64,000 nt of DNA from Abditibacterium sp. (GCA_030448265.1 JAUJNG010000010.1:120949-184948); one strand, 5' to 3'. Positions 42,073 to 52,241 are shown, counted from the first letter of the stretch. Program-made: numbers and translations. Notes: a model not told the origin generated them from the sequence alone.

Positions 42073-43134
42073 TTACGGCTCGATTTTGAGTTGCACCTTC
42101 AACATTTCCGTAGTCGAAGTCGATTCGGTGGTCACTTTCATGGGAATCGTCAACACGCTGCCCTTTCCCATTAAGCCGTTCATAATCATTTCGCCTTCCA
42201 GGGTTTGCGTGATGCGGGTCTTGAGCGTCATGCCGGTGGCTTCATCGACGACAATTTCGCCCACCGAAGTGCCGTGGAGATCGAGTTGACTCACCGGAGC
42301 GGCGCCCCCCCTGGGTTTGGGCAGGGGTATTTTGAATTCCGCGCCCGCATCGGTAGAAAAATCGCCCACTTGAGCGAGGGTGACGGTTCCGTTGTCCCGC
42401 GAGACGAACGTGCCCTTGCCGTTGTGGGTGAAAACCGTGCCCATCATCGGCAAGGCCACCGAGTAGTTCCAACTTTCGCCGCGCCTCACGGCCTGAGCAG
42501 GCAAAGCGCGGTAGGAAGTCCCCAGCCAGTTCTTGATGAAATCGGGCGACAAAAACGCCTGCATCCCTTGCCGCAGCATGGCTTGGGTCGCCGCCTTTTG
42601 AGGCCCTGGGGTGACGCTTTTTTCCAGGCCCGCGACGATTCGATCCAACACCTCTTCCACATCTTGAATATCGCTGATCTCGCCTTTGGAATTCAGGCGA
42701 TAAGAAACCGACGCGCCCACGATGGTTTTGCCGATGTCGGCCATGTCTTTGAGTGCGGCGGGCGGGCGAGCCGAATCGTAAATTTCCTTGTCGCCCTGCA
42801 CCATTCGCATGCTCTGCGTCACTTCGCGGTAAAGCATCTCGACGCGCGCGCCGTTTTCATCGACGGAAAGCACGTTTTGGTCGAGGACGACGCGGCTTTT
42901 GGACGTGGTTTCCATGCTCGAAGCCGCACCCTTTGCGCCAAAGGCGGGCATCTTCTGTGAAGTTTGGCTGGAAGTTTCAAGCGTAGTGCGAAATCTCTGT
43001 CCCGCCTCCATATGGAGTTGCCACTTGAACGGCGCAGTTTCAGGTCGAGTTTCGAGGTTTGGAGCGGCAACCGGCGTGTCCTGCCCCAAAGTGGGAGCGG
43101 CGCACAAAAGCGCGCACAAAAGTAGTTTTTTCAT
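42073..43134 (-). CDS. Secreted protein of unknown function (DUF6263-like)
   Basis: A 353-residue protein. A signal sequence (1-18, ending 'APTLGQ') is followed by a beta-rich domain with 'YSVALPMMGTVFTHNGKGTF' and 'VDEATGMTLKTRITQTLEGE', like DUF6263-type periplasmic proteins. No catalytic motif is seen. It starts within the stop codon of the PIG-L gene (ATGA at 43131-43134), showing coupling. A longer frame upstream exists but overlaps that gene in full. Confidence 0.65.
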   Translation of the reverse strand: MKKLLLCALLCAAPTLGQDTPVAAPNLETRPETAPFKWQLHMEAGQRFRTTLETSSQTSQKMPAFGAKGAASSMETTSKSRVVLDQNVLSVDENGARVEMLYREVTQSMRMVQGDKEIYDSARPPAALKDMADIGKTIVGASVSYRLNSKGEISDIQDVEEVLDRIVAGLEKSVTPGPQKAATQAMLRQGMQAFLSPDFIKNWLGTSYRALPAQAVRRGESWNYSVALPMMGTVFTHNGKGTFVSRDNGTVTLAQVGDFSTDAGAEFKIPLPKPRGGAAPVSQLDLHGTSVGEIVVDEATGMTLKTRITQTLEGEMIMNGLMGKGSVLTIPMKVTTESTSTTEMLKVQLKIEP

Positions 43135-44090
43135 TCGATTTCTCCGTAAATTTCGTTGCGGCGCACGAAAGCGTGCAAATAACGCGGCGTCGAGCCGAAC
43201 TGAGTTTGATGACATTCCAAAGCCGCTCGTTTGGCGGCGATTTCCTCCTGCGACAAGGGAAGCGAAAACCACCTGGTGCCGCCGCTCAGCAGATGCGCGG
43301 GGGGCGCGAGCGGCAGTTCGGGATGCAGTCCATTGGGCACGGGCCAGATGCCGCAGTGAATCAAAAACGCGCGCAATTCCGGTTGGCGCGAAGTCGCCAG
43401 CGACGCGATGGCCGCCTCGCAAGCGCGATAGGCTACGACGTGATCGAGATGCGTATCGCGCGGATGCGTGGTCAAAACGAGCGTCGGTTCGAACGCTTCC
43501 AACGCGAGGGCGAGGTTTTCGATGAGCGCCGCGCGGCAATAGGGCGAGTGCGGCGCGAAAGCGCGCTCGTATTCGACGCTCCCATAGCCGGTGAAGGGCG
43601 AAACCAACGGCGCCTGAGCCGAGTAATCGCCGTCCCACAGCGCGCGGGCGCCGCCGTCGGGAAAGCCGAAAAAGAGCACATTTTCTTCATCGACGCCCAA
43701 AATCCGCGCGGCGCGCAGCGCTTCGGTCTGGCGCAGTCGCGCGATGTCGGGCAGCGATTTTTCACCCTTGCCACGCATGACCTGCGAGATTTGTGTGGTG
43801 CGCGAGCCGTCGCCGTTGCTCAAAAAGCCGATTTGCACTTCGATGCCCGCTTTTCGCGCCCGATAAACCAATCCGCCCACGCCCAGGCTTTCGTCGTCGG
43901 GATGCGGCGACAACACGAAAATGCGCGCGCGCGGCGAAAGCGGCTCCCAGAGGGGCAATTTGGCCTGGAGGGCGTCGAAATTAAGGAAATGGCGGCGCAA
44001 AAGCGGGCCGCCGAAGGGAATGAGTGCCTGTGCCGTCGCCGTCGCCAGTTTTCGTGGGTCGAGAAGTGAGAAGTTGCGGTTGCGAGGCAT
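43131..44090 (-). CDS. PIG-L-family N-acetylglucosaminyl deacetylase
   Basis: A 319-residue enzyme of the LmbE/PIG-L group, which removes acetyl groups from GlcNAc-type substrates using zinc. The metal site is 'LSPHPDDESLGVGGLV' (about residues 58-73) with 'HPRDTHLDHVVAYRACE' supplying the other ligands. An N-terminal extension (about 50 residues) precedes the fold. The acceptor (lipid, thiol precursor or antibiotic) cannot be told. It is the first gene of a three-gene minus-strand set. Confidence 0.88.
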   Translation of the reverse strand: MPRNRNFSLLDPRKLATATAQALIPFGGPLLRRHFLNFDALQAKLPLWEPLSPRARIFVLSPHPDDESLGVGGLVYRARKAGIEVQIGFLSNGDGSRTTQISQVMRGKGEKSLPDIARLRQTEALRAARILGVDEENVLFFGFPDGGARALWDGDYSAQAPLVSPFTGYGSVEYERAFAPHSPYCRAALIENLALALEAFEPTLVLTTHPRDTHLDHVVAYRACEAAIASLATSRQPELRAFLIHCGIWPVPNGLHPELPLAPPAHLLSGGTRWFSLPLSQEEIAAKRAALECHQTQFGSTPRYLHAFVRRNEIYGEIE

Positions 44091-44183
44091 AGGAACTATG
44101 AAGCGAAGCTTTACCGAACTATTTTACGACTTCGCCTTTCTACGCCGCTCCGCTCAGGGTCTGTGTTCAAGGGGGCCCAGGGC

Positions 44184-44261
44184 GTTTGTAGTAGCGCCGC
44201 GAGGCGCGTTTGGAAAGCGTGCAAGTTCGTCCAAACGCGCCTCGCGGCGGCTACTACAAAC
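44184..44261. repeat. Palindromic intergenic repeat
   Basis: Arms 44184-44214 and 44230-44261 are inverted copies (GTTTGTAGTAGC and CGCGAGGCGCG portions; one base differs in spacing) around a 15-nt loop. Within the 44091-44456 gap I see no gene. The gap separates two divergently transcribed units, so promoters for both must lie here. Confidence 0.75.
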
Positions 44262-44456
44262 CCGCTTGGCAAACCATTTGGAGGCAAATGACAGCCTTTG
44301 AACATAAACTCTAAACCTATCTTGACCTGACTGGGGTTGCCCAAAGGCCTGTGAACGAACTGCAACCGCGCCGACTGTGCGAAACTTGGCTTGTCAGGGA
44401 CGAGAACGAAAATTTAGACCTCATTTTCTCGCGCCGCCGTCCACGTCTTCTTCCCG

Positions 44457-47400
44457 ATGCCCGCGCCCACCCCGCCGCCGCCCCACCGCGATTCGAAACC
44501 AATCAAGCGTCCCGCTTTGTCGCGTCGCGCGCGGCTGTTCCATCTCAAGCACGGTTTGCCGCGCCAGATCATCGCGCGCCGCAGCGGGGGCGACGCGCCC
44601 AAAAACCCGATTTTCGCGCGCGCCGGAGGCAGCTCCGTCGGCGGCGCCCTGCCCGCCGGACGCGCCACGCGCGGCCTCACCGTGCTGGTTGTCGGCGCGC
44701 TGTTTTTGATGAGCGGGCGCTGGTATTTCGGCCAGAAAATCAATCTGAGCGGCGAAGCTGAACGAGTTTTGCGCGCCCAACTCATTCCCCAACTCGAAAA
44801 ACGTCTGGGCGAAAGGGTCGAAGTCGGCAGGGTCGAAACCGATTGGCTGGGCCGCGTCACGCTGCGCGATGTGGTGATTGGACGCAACGCCAAACTGCCC
44901 ACCGGCGCGCTCGCCCAGATTCGCAGCGTCACCATCGGCCTCGATTTGCCAGGACTGGCGCTGCGCCGCGTTTCGCCCGCCGAGGCGGTTCGCTCGGTCG
45001 CCCTCGAAAATCCGCAAATCTACCTGCGGCGCGACAAAACCGGCATCAACTGGCAGAAAATGCTGCAACGCGACGCGGCGGGCCAAAAAGTCGCCTGGAC
45101 GGGCCGCGTCACCGCCTTCGATGGCCGCGTTTATTATCTCGATACGGCGCAACCTTCGGCTTCGGGGCGCCCGCTTATCGTGGATGCCTATGGCGTCGAT
45201 GCCACCTTCGATGCGCTCGCCGGTGCACCCTATCGCTTCGCGGCGCGTGCCAGAAAGCCGTATTTCGGAAGCGAGAGATTGCTCCTCAAGGAAATCACGA
45301 GCGGCGGCACCCTCGCCAACGATCTCCAACGCGGCCTGATTTCGGGCGGAACCAACGATCTGCCGCTTGCCACCCTGAGCGATTTCGCTTTTCCCAAACG
45401 CGATGTCGTGCTGCGCGGCGGACGCGCCGATGCGGATGTCCAACTCGTGTTGCAGGGCAAGAAGCTGTCGCGCCACGGCGCTCTAATGCTGCGCGGCGTC
45501 TCCGCCACCTTTTTGCGCGCTAAGGAACCCAATTCGGGACGCCCCTTCGAAATCGAGGCCGCCAACGGCCCGCTTCGCTTCGCGGGCGAGGCGTTCACCA
45601 CGACGGGCGCCACTTTTCGCGCGCTGGGCGCGCCCTGGAGCGTGGCGGGTGCGGCGTCGGTTACCGACAAAACGCCGGTTTTCGATCTCGATTTAGCCAC
45701 CCCATCGCTTCCCGTCGCGCGCCTGCGCGCCATGCTGCCCGCCGCGACGCGCCACCTCAATTTTTCGGGCGACACGGCGCGCCTCAGCGCCCATCTCGCG
45801 GGCACGCTGCGCCAGATTTCGACAACCGGCGTCCTCGAAACCCAAAACGCGCGCTTCTCCGAAGCCAAAAACGGCGTTCGCGCCGCCTTTCCCAGCTTCA
45901 GAACCACCTTCGCTGCCGCCACGAGCGGCGATGTGACGCCCCAAAATGGCCGCGTCAACTTCGGGAAAGTCGATTGGCGTTTCGCGGCGCGCTTTTCCGC
46001 TCCTGGCGGTCTGGTTTCGTCGCCGCAGGGCCAAATCGGGGCGAAAAACTGGGCCGGAAGCGCGCGCGGCGCCAAAAATGGCGGACTCGAACTTGATTTC
46101 GGGGCGCGCGATTTTGCGTTGCAGTCGCCGCGCTACGGCGCTTCGCGCGGGGAAAGTCTGCAATTCGCCGCTTCAACGCCTCAAATCGCCCGCCCCGATT
46201 GGCGCGGCCAAATGCATTTGAGCGACGCTTCAACGGGTGCGCTGCGTTTAGCCGCCTTTTCGCCGAATCTGGCGCGCGCCGTCGAAAAATCGGGCGAACT
46301 CGATGTCGCGGCGCGCTTTTCGGGACTCGATGCGGCGCGTTTGAAAGCGCCCAACGCGCTGCAAAACCTGCGCGCCGAGGCGACGTTTTCGCTGTCGGGC
46401 GTGGAACTCAATCCCGCCGTTTTTCCTTCCCAAACCGCCTTGCCGCTTAGCCGCGAAGATTTCACCCTCAGCGCGCTGCGCGGGCGCGTTTCGGTCGCGA
46501 ATGGGCGCCTTACCCTTTCGCGGGCGAGCGCAGTTTCCTCATTTGGCGCGGTGCGCCTCGACGCCGCGTTGCCGCTGGGCAATCCCCGCGCGGCGCGAAT
46601 CGCGCTGAGTCTGCCCAGCGTCGCGGTCGATGCGGCGCGCCTCGCGCCCTTTCTGCGCGCTCAAAACGTCGCGCTCGATGGCGAGTGGCGTGGGCGGGTC
46701 TCGCTGCTTTCGCGCCAGGGGCAGGGTGGCAAATTCGGCCTCGATTTCAACCTCAAAGCGCCCGCTTCGACGCTGCGCGGACTGGGAAATCGCGGCGCGC
46801 GCGTCAATCTGGAAAGCCCGACACTGGTGGGGCGCGCCAATTTCGACGCCCCGAATCCGGCGCGCGGCTGGAATGCGACCGCAACGCTGCGCGCGGACGA
46901 ATCGCGGGCGCTGGGCGGGACTTTGGGCCGTTTCGCGGCGCTTCCCGCCACGCTTTCGGGCGCGCGCGCCGTTGGTTTGGAGTTGGACATCGTGGCGCGC
47001 GACGCCGGAGTCGGGGCGCCGCTCGACTGGGCGGGGCAGCTTGCGGCGCGCCGCCTCAGCGCGCCGCTTCCCGCCAAAGCGCGCGGCCCCGTCTTCGCCA
47101 CCGTTTCCGATGCGCGCGCTTATCTCGAAGGCGCGCGCGGCGGTGTGGAAATCTCGCGTTTCGCAGCCAATTTCGGCGAGGGACGCATTTCGGGCACCGC
47201 CAAAATCCAAAACGGCGCGCCCCAGGCCAAAATTCTGGCGCGCAACGTCGATATGAAGACGGTGCAGGGGTTGCTGGCACCGCAATCTCTCGCGCAGGCC
47301 CGCTTGACCGGAACCGCCGATCTCACGCTGCAAATCGTGCCCAATGCGCCGGCGCGCGCTCAAATCCGCCTCGCGCGCGGTTCGCTGATTCTGCCTGAAA

Positions 47401-50400
47401 TGGCGGGTGCGGCGCCCTTTCCGCTCGACGGCGCGCGCGCGCTTGCCAGCATCGACGAAGCGGGCATCGTGCGAATCCGCGACGCCGCGATTTGGAGCGA
47501 AGGCGCGCGTTTCGCGGGAGATGCGACGCTGGGAAAGACGCGCTGGAGCGGAAATCTGAGGGTTTCGGGCGCGCGCCTGGCGCGTTTCGCGGCGCTGCCC
47601 ATCGCGCGCGATCTGCGCGAAAAAGTGCGTCCTGAAGGGCTGGCGAGCGGAAATTTCGCCTTTCAAATCGATCCCAGAAATTTCAAAAATGCTTCGGTTT
47701 CGGGCCGCGCCGAGGTCAAATTGGCCTCTCTCGCGGGCGCGAGCATCGACACTGCGAGCGCGCAAATCACGGCGCAAAGCCGCGCCGACGGCTGGAAACT
47801 CGCGCTCACCGAGATCGCGGGCCGCGCCGAAAACGCGCCGTTTTCGGGCGAAGTGCGCGCCGATAGCCGCGCCAATGCGTGGAGCGCGCGAATCGCAACG
47901 CAAAACCTCGAAAGCGGGCGACTGGCGCGCTTGGGAGCGCTGAGCAACGCGCAGGGCGTTCAAGATCGCACCGCCATTCTGGAGCGCGCCCTGCCCGTCG
48001 CGGGCGAAGTCGGCGCCGACATCGCATTGTCGGGCACGCTGCGCGGGGCGCGCGGGAATCTGGCGCCGCGCGCCAATGACGGGTTTGTGCGGGTTGCGTC
48101 GGGGCCGCTCTTGTGGCGCGGGCGTTCTTTCGGCCTGCTGCGCGCCGATGTCGAGGTCGAAAACGGCGTGGCGCGCGCCAAAACCCTGGAACTTTCGCGC
48201 CCCGCGACGGCGGGAGGCGCGGCGACGCCCCTCGTTTCGGTTTCGGGCACCCTGCCGCTCGATCCCGACGCGGCGGGTCTGGACGCTCAAATTCGCGTCG
48301 CGCAGGCGCCGCTCTCGTTTTTCACCGACGCCCTTGATGACGCTGGCGACGCTCTCGCCCGCGCCGGAATCCGTGCGCCGCTTTTCGAGCGCGCCGTCGA
48401 TTATGTGGACAGACTTCCCGAAGGCACGGTGGGAAACGTGGCGCTCGAAGCCAGTCTTCAGGGCGCGTGGCGCGCGCCGCGCCTTCACGTTACCAATCTC
48501 ACGCTGCGAAACGGACGCACGCGAGTTCCGGCGGGCGGATTCAGCCCGCCGGCGACGCTCGATGCCGCTTTCGTTTATGAAAAAGGCGCCGTCAGGGTTG
48601 AAAAAGCCGAATTCCGGCTTCAAAAATCGGCGATTTTGCCCAGTCCGACCGGCAACGCCGTCGAGGAAGACGACGATACTCTGCTGCGCCTTGAACCAGG
48701 CGGCAGCGTCGTTCCCGACGGCCCCATCACGCTCGCAGGCGATGTGTTCAACGCTAATTTGTCGCAACTTTCGACCTGGGTTCCGGCCCTGCGTAACGCC
48801 GAAGGCGGGCCGCTTTTGCGCGGGCAACTCACTGAAATTTCGTTTCGCGTGGGCGGCACCACGCTCGATCCCAGCATCACCGGCTCGGTGCAGGCCGAAA
48901 ACCTCGCTTTCAACTCTTACACGCTCGACCGTTTGCGCCTTTCGCGCTTCGAGATTGAAGGCGGGCAGGCGCGCGTCGAGCCAGGAAATTTGACGGTGGT
49001 GCGCGGCGCGTTTCAATCGTCGGCGGCTTATGGCAGCGTGCCCTGGAAGTGGGCGCCGCCTGGCCCCGATCCCACGGGCGCGCTCGATCTGCATTTTCCG
49101 ATTCAAACCCGCGATTTCGGCGCTCTGATCGGCGTGGCAGTGCCTTCGCTTTCGGTCGCCGATGCCGACGAGTTCCAAGGCTCGATTGACGTGACGGGCA
49201 CGATGCAGGCGCCCCAGATTTCGGGCGCCGTCACCATTCGCGGCGGCCAGTTTCGCTTCGATCCGCGCCAGAACGCCCTCGAAGCGGGATTGCGCGACCT
49301 GTCCGGCACCGTCCGCTTCGTGGGCGGCAACCAGCTTCTCATCGATCCTGACGACCCGCTACGCGGCAAACTCGTGCCGGCAGATGCCGTTGTGGGCCGC
49401 GTGGCGCGCAGTGATGTGGCCGTCGGACAGACCGTCGCGGCGAACGCGGCGCCGCAAAAACCCGCGAAAAAAGCGAAGGGAGATAATGGGCCGACTTTGG
49501 CGGGCGAGTGGGTTTTGCGCGGCGGCGTTACGCGGCCTGTCGCGCTCGATAAGGGCAGCCTGCTCGATCCGACGCTGGCGCTGGCGCGTTTGAAATACGA
49601 CCTCAATTTTTCGCTCGACAAGGGCGCTTTTGGAACGCAGGCCGTTTCGGGTGTGCAAGATGTGAGTCTGGGCGCGATCTGGCGCACCGGCGCGGGCGAA
49701 AATCCGCAGTTGCACCAGACCGTGCGCTGGATGCTGGCGGCGCGCGGCAAAAAGCCGCGCAGAGGCAAGGGTGGCGGCGAATTGGCCTCGTTTGGCGCTC
49801 TCACACTCAATCCCGATTTCGCGTCGGGCATCGAAGCCCTGGGCCGTTCGCGCGCCGAGAATTTTTCCAGCGAGGCCGATTTCGCGGGGCTGGAAGTCGC
49901 CAAACGCATTGATATTGCGGCTTTCCCCGACCGGCGCGCTCAGGTGCGCTTTGATTCGTTCGCGGCGGCGCTGAATGGCGTGGCGAGCGGCGTGGTGGAC
50001 GGGCGGCTGGTGCTGGATAACCGCGCCCGAATTCAACAGCCGCCGCGCGAAGCGGTGCAATTGCAGCGCGCCGCCATTACGGATCGAGGCCCGCGCCCCT
50101 CGCTGTTCGGGCCCGCGTTCGAAACGCAGTGGCGCGGCGCGGCGGCGCGCTCTGCCCAATCGTCAGGCGCGCCGGTGGCCGATTTCATTCCAACCCAGAA
50201 TGAGGGCGAGACCATTGAGGGCACGCGCCTGCGTCTGGGCGGCGTTTTGACGCTCGAAAGCGCCCAGATTTCGGGCGCTCCGGCGGGCGGCGCGGCGGGC
50301 GGCGCACTGTTGCTGTCGAGTCTGCCCGATGTGCCGGTTTTGGATGTCAAGCTGCTGTTGGGGCGCGAGGTCGAAATCGTCACGGCGGCGTTTCGCGCCG

Positions 50401-51131
50401 GACTGGGGGGCGAAATCGTGGCGAGCGGTTCGCCGTCGAACCCGCAGGTTCTGGGCGTTTTGGAAACCCGCGACGGGCAGGTTCGCTTTCCCAATGCCCG
50501 CGCCCGCGTCGTGGAAGGGCGGGTTTCCCTCGCGCTCAACCGCAACCCCGAAACTGATACCCTTCGCACGCGCATCGAAATCGACACCACGGCGCGCGGC
50601 CAGGCCGGTCGCTATGCCATCACGCTGCGGATGCGCGGCCCGCTCGATATGAGCGGCGCCGGAACCCAGAATCTCAACATCGAAGTCACCTCCAACCCGC
50701 CGCTTTCGCAAAGCGAGGCTTTCGAGCAGCTTCTGGGCACGGTTCCGACTCAGGAACTCCAGAGCGACGGCACTTTCAGGGCGGGAAGTTCCAATCAGGC
50801 GTATGCCAGAGCGGTTTTGAACGTGCTTTCGGCGCCGCTTTTTTCGGGCGTCGAACAGGCCGTCGCCAACGCGCTGGGACTCACCAGCGTGAGCTTCGAA
50901 TACCGCTTCGACGAGCCGCTCGCGGTTGAATTCACCAAAGCGGTGGGAGATCGGGTGTTTTTGAGCTACCGCCGCTCGCTGGGGAGCGGGGGCGTGTCCA
51001 GCCTCAGTAACGGGCGCACGCCGTTCGAACTGCGCATCGAATATCGCATCAAGGGCAATTATCTGCTCGGCCTGCAAACCGACGAGCAGCGCATTCCCAA
51101 GCTCACGGTGCAAAAAACGCTGCGGTTTTAA
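44457..51131 (+). CDS. tamB-like: TamB-like giant envelope protein
   Basis: A 2224-residue protein. A Pro/Arg-rich cytoplasmic start precedes one hydrophobic anchor (about 76-96, 'GLTVLVVGALFLMSG'). A very long periplasmic part of short beta strands and turns follows. The C-terminal 300-400 residues match the TamB (DUF490) domain: 'FPNARARVVEGRVSLALNRN', 'FEQLLGTVPTQELQSDG' and 'FEYRFDEPLAVEFTKAVGDR' near the end. In E. coli TamB (1259 aa) spans the periplasm and, with the Omp85 protein TamA, helps bring outer-membrane proteins or phospholipids across. The much greater length here suggests a wider envelope or an extended bridge. An Omp85 gene follows 1.3 kb downstream. Confidence 0.85.
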   Translation: MPAPTPPPPHRDSKPIKRPALSRRARLFHLKHGLPRQIIARRSGGDAPKNPIFARAGGSSVGGALPAGRATRGLTVLVVGALFLMSGRWYFGQKINLSGEAERVLRAQLIPQLEKRLGERVEVGRVETDWLGRVTLRDVVIGRNAKLPTGALAQIRSVTIGLDLPGLALRRVSPAEAVRSVALENPQIYLRRDKTGINWQKMLQRDAAGQKVAWTGRVTAFDGRVYYLDTAQPSASGRPLIVDAYGVDATFDALAGAPYRFAARARKPYFGSERLLLKEITSGGTLANDLQRGLISGGTNDLPLATLSDFAFPKRDVVLRGGRADADVQLVLQGKKLSRHGALMLRGVSATFLRAKEPNSGRPFEIEAANGPLRFAGEAFTTTGATFRALGAPWSVAGAASVTDKTPVFDLDLATPSLPVARLRAMLPAATRHLNFSGDTARLSAHLAGTLRQISTTGVLETQNARFSEAKNGVRAAFPSFRTTFAAATSGDVTPQNGRVNFGKVDWRFAARFSAPGGLVSSPQGQIGAKNWAGSARGAKNGGLELDFGARDFALQSPRYGASRGESLQFAASTPQIARPDWRGQMHLSDASTGALRLAAFSPNLARAVEKSGELDVAARFSGLDAARLKAPNALQNLRAEATFSLSGVELNPAVFPSQTALPLSREDFTLSALRGRVSVANGRLTLSRASAVSSFGAVRLDAALPLGNPRAARIALSLPSVAVDAARLAPFLRAQNVALDGEWRGRVSLLSRQGQGGKFGLDFNLKAPASTLRGLGNRGARVNLESPTLVGRANFDAPNPARGWNATATLRADESRALGGTLGRFAALPATLSGARAVGLELDIVARDAGVGAPLDWAGQLAARRLSAPLPAKARGPVFATVSDARAYLEGARGGVEISRFAANFGEGRISGTAKIQNGAPQAKILARNVDMKTVQGLLAPQSLAQARLTGTADLTLQIVPNAPARAQIRLARGSLILPEMAGAAPFPLDGARALASIDEAGIVRIRDAAIWSEGARFAGDATLGKTRWSGNLRVSGARLARFAALPIARDLREKVRPEGLASGNFAFQIDPRNFKNASVSGRAEVKLASLAGASIDTASAQITAQSRADGWKLALTEIAGRAENAPFSGEVRADSRANAWSARIATQNLESGRLARLGALSNAQGVQDRTAILERALPVAGEVGADIALSGTLRGARGNLAPRANDGFVRVASGPLLWRGRSFGLLRADVEVENGVARAKTLELSRPATAGGAATPLVSVSGTLPLDPDAAGLDAQIRVAQAPLSFFTDALDDAGDALARAGIRAPLFERAVDYVDRLPEGTVGNVALEASLQGAWRAPRLHVTNLTLRNGRTRVPAGGFSPPATLDAAFVYEKGAVRVEKAEFRLQKSAILPSPTGNAVEEDDDTLLRLEPGGSVVPDGPITLAGDVFNANLSQLSTWVPALRNAEGGPLLRGQLTEISFRVGGTTLDPSITGSVQAENLAFNSYTLDRLRLSRFEIEGGQARVEPGNLTVVRGAFQSSAAYGSVPWKWAPPGPDPTGALDLHFPIQTRDFGALIGVAVPSLSVADADEFQGSIDVTGTMQAPQISGAVTIRGGQFRFDPRQNALEAGLRDLSGTVRFVGGNQLLIDPDDPLRGKLVPADAVVGRVARSDVAVGQTVAANAAPQKPAKKAKGDNGPTLAGEWVLRGGVTRPVALDKGSLLDPTLALARLKYDLNFSLDKGAFGTQAVSGVQDVSLGAIWRTGAGENPQLHQTVRWMLAARGKKPRRGKGGGELASFGALTLNPDFASGIEALGRSRAENFSSEADFAGLEVAKRIDIAAFPDRRAQVRFDSFAAALNGVASGVVDGRLVLDNRARIQQPPREAVQLQRAAITDRGPRPSLFGPAFETQWRGAAARSAQSSGAPVADFIPTQNEGETIEGTRLRLGGVLTLESAQISGAPAGGAAGGALLLSSLPDVPVLDVKLLLGREVEIVTAAFRAGLGGEIVASGSPSNPQVLGVLETRDGQVRFPNARARVVEGRVSLALNRNPETDTLRTRIEIDTTARGQAGRYAITLRMRGPLDMSGAGTQNLNIEVTSNPPLSQSEAFEQLLGTVPTQELQSDGTFRAGSSNQAYARAVLNVLSAPLFSGVEQAVANALGLTSVSFEYRFDEPLAVEFTKAVGDRVFLSYRRSLGSGGVSSLSNGRTPFELRIEYRIKGNYLLGLQTDEQRIPKLTVQKTLRF

Positions 51132-51152
51132 GTTGAGGACTGACACACGGTG

Positions 51153-51287
51153 TTCGCTCGACTGAAGTCGGCGCTATGGGCACTTCGTGCTAACTTCCCG
51201 CCTGCTCGGGAACCACACTGCGGTGTTTCGGCGTAGGCCGAAAGTTAGCGGCGTAGCCGCCCATAGCGCCGACTTCAGTCGAGCGAA
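51153..51287. repeat. Multi-branched palindromic element (cruciform-like)
   Basis: Outer arms 51153-51181 and 51259-51287 form a perfect 29-bp inverted repeat. Inside are a second stem (GCTAACTT/AAGTTAGC) and hairpins: GCACTTCGTGC, TCCCGCCTGCTCGGGA, CCACACTGCGGTG, TTCGGCGTAGGCCGAA and GCGGCGTAGCCGC. It folds as a multi-branched junction in single-stranded form. It lies between tamB and the sigma factor gene (gap 51132-51512); apart from a TATACT at 51428-51433 I see nothing else there. Confidence 0.85.
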
Positions 51288-51512
51288 ACCAAGCCGTGCG
51301 TAAGTCCTATTGAACTTCTATCTTGAACTTCGCGCGGGGCATCGGGTCGAAGCGCCGCCGAGAAAGGGCGGGGCAAAAGGAAAAGAATCCTTAATGATTC
51401 TTAATGGAGTCCCGAATCGGCGCCGGATATACTGAGGCTCCATAAAGGCACCAGAGGCGAGGCCATATCGGTGCTTAAGAATCGGCAGTTTTTGTTTTCC
51501 AAGGTCTTTGTT

Positions 51513-52184
51513 ATGTTGTTTCAACGTGCGGGTGCATCCAAATCTCAGGATACGGCGAAGGAGTTCGAACAGGTTGTCGAACGCTATCACGGCAAGGTGT
51601 TTCAGCTCGTGTTCCGCTACACCGGCGACTACGAGGAAGCCTGCGACCTGACTCAGGACACCTTCGTGCGCGCCTTCAACGCCTGGGGCGAATTTCGCGG
51701 CGACGCGCAGGTGTATACCTGGCTTTATCGCATCGCTTTGAATTTGTGCCACAACCAGCAAAAGCGTATCGTGCGCCGCAACCGCATGGAGCGCTGGTCG
51801 CTGGACGCGGGCAGCGACGACGATTTTGAAGGGCGCGGCCCCATCGAAGTCGCCGATGAGCGGCCTCTGCCTCTGGCGCGGCTCGAAGGCGATGAAATGC
51901 GCCTCCGTTTGCGCGAAGCGTTGCTCGAACTGCCCGAAAACTATCGCACCGTCATCGTTTTGCGCGACATCGAAGGCCTGACTTACGAAGAAATCGCGCG
52001 CGTCACCGATTCCACGCTTGAAGCCATTAAAAGCCGCCTCTTTCGCGCCCGCCAGACGCTGCGCCGCCTGCTGGAACCCTATATGACCGGCGGGCTGGAA
52101 AGCGAAAACGTTGTTCCCGCTCCAAATCCCGTCTCGAAACCGCAGAGCGCGCCGCTCTGGAACGGTGCACCCGAAACTGCTTAG
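51513..52184 (+). CDS. ECF-family RNA polymerase sigma factor
   Basis: A 223-residue group-IV sigma factor. Region 2 ('RYHGKVFQLVFRYTGDYEEA', 'DLTQDTFVRAFNAWGEFRG', 'YTWLYRIALNLCHNQQKR') and region 4 ('LLELPENYRTVIVLRDIEGL', 'EEIARVTDSTLEAIKSRLFR') are complete. It is of the RpoE-like type. ATG 51513 has AAGG 9 bp upstream; a GTG at 51471 is a weaker start. No anti-sigma gene follows directly; a strong terminator ends the unit. It lies between the TamB-like and Omp85 genes, where an envelope-stress sigma would make sense. Confidence 0.9.
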   Translation: MLFQRAGASKSQDTAKEFEQVVERYHGKVFQLVFRYTGDYEEACDLTQDTFVRAFNAWGEFRGDAQVYTWLYRIALNLCHNQQKRIVRRNRMERWSLDAGSDDDFEGRGPIEVADERPLPLARLEGDEMRLRLREALLELPENYRTVIVLRDIEGLTYEEIARVTDSTLEAIKSRLFRARQTLRRLLEPYMTGGLESENVVPAPNPVSKPQSAPLWNGAPETA

Positions 52185-52209
52185 CCAGCCAAACAACTGA
52201 ACCTATTCC

Positions 52210-52241
52210 AAAAAGAGACGCTTGCAAGCGTCTCTTTTTTT
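52210..52241 (+). terminator. Strong intrinsic terminator
   Basis: AAAAAGAGACGCTTG pairs with CAAGCGTCTCTTTTT as a perfect palindrome, followed by more T. It ends the sigma factor unit and separates it from the Omp85 gene. Confidence 0.92.

Noticed and set aside
41038..42174. 378-codon plus frame opposite the Gfo/Idh gene
   Set aside because: The minus strand has a full Rossmann oxidoreductase; the plus frame has no domain.
46539..49178. 879-codon open frame antisense to the TamB-like gene
   Set aside because: Low-complexity Arg/Ala/Gly/Glu composition caused by GC-rich codons on the other strand; no domain.
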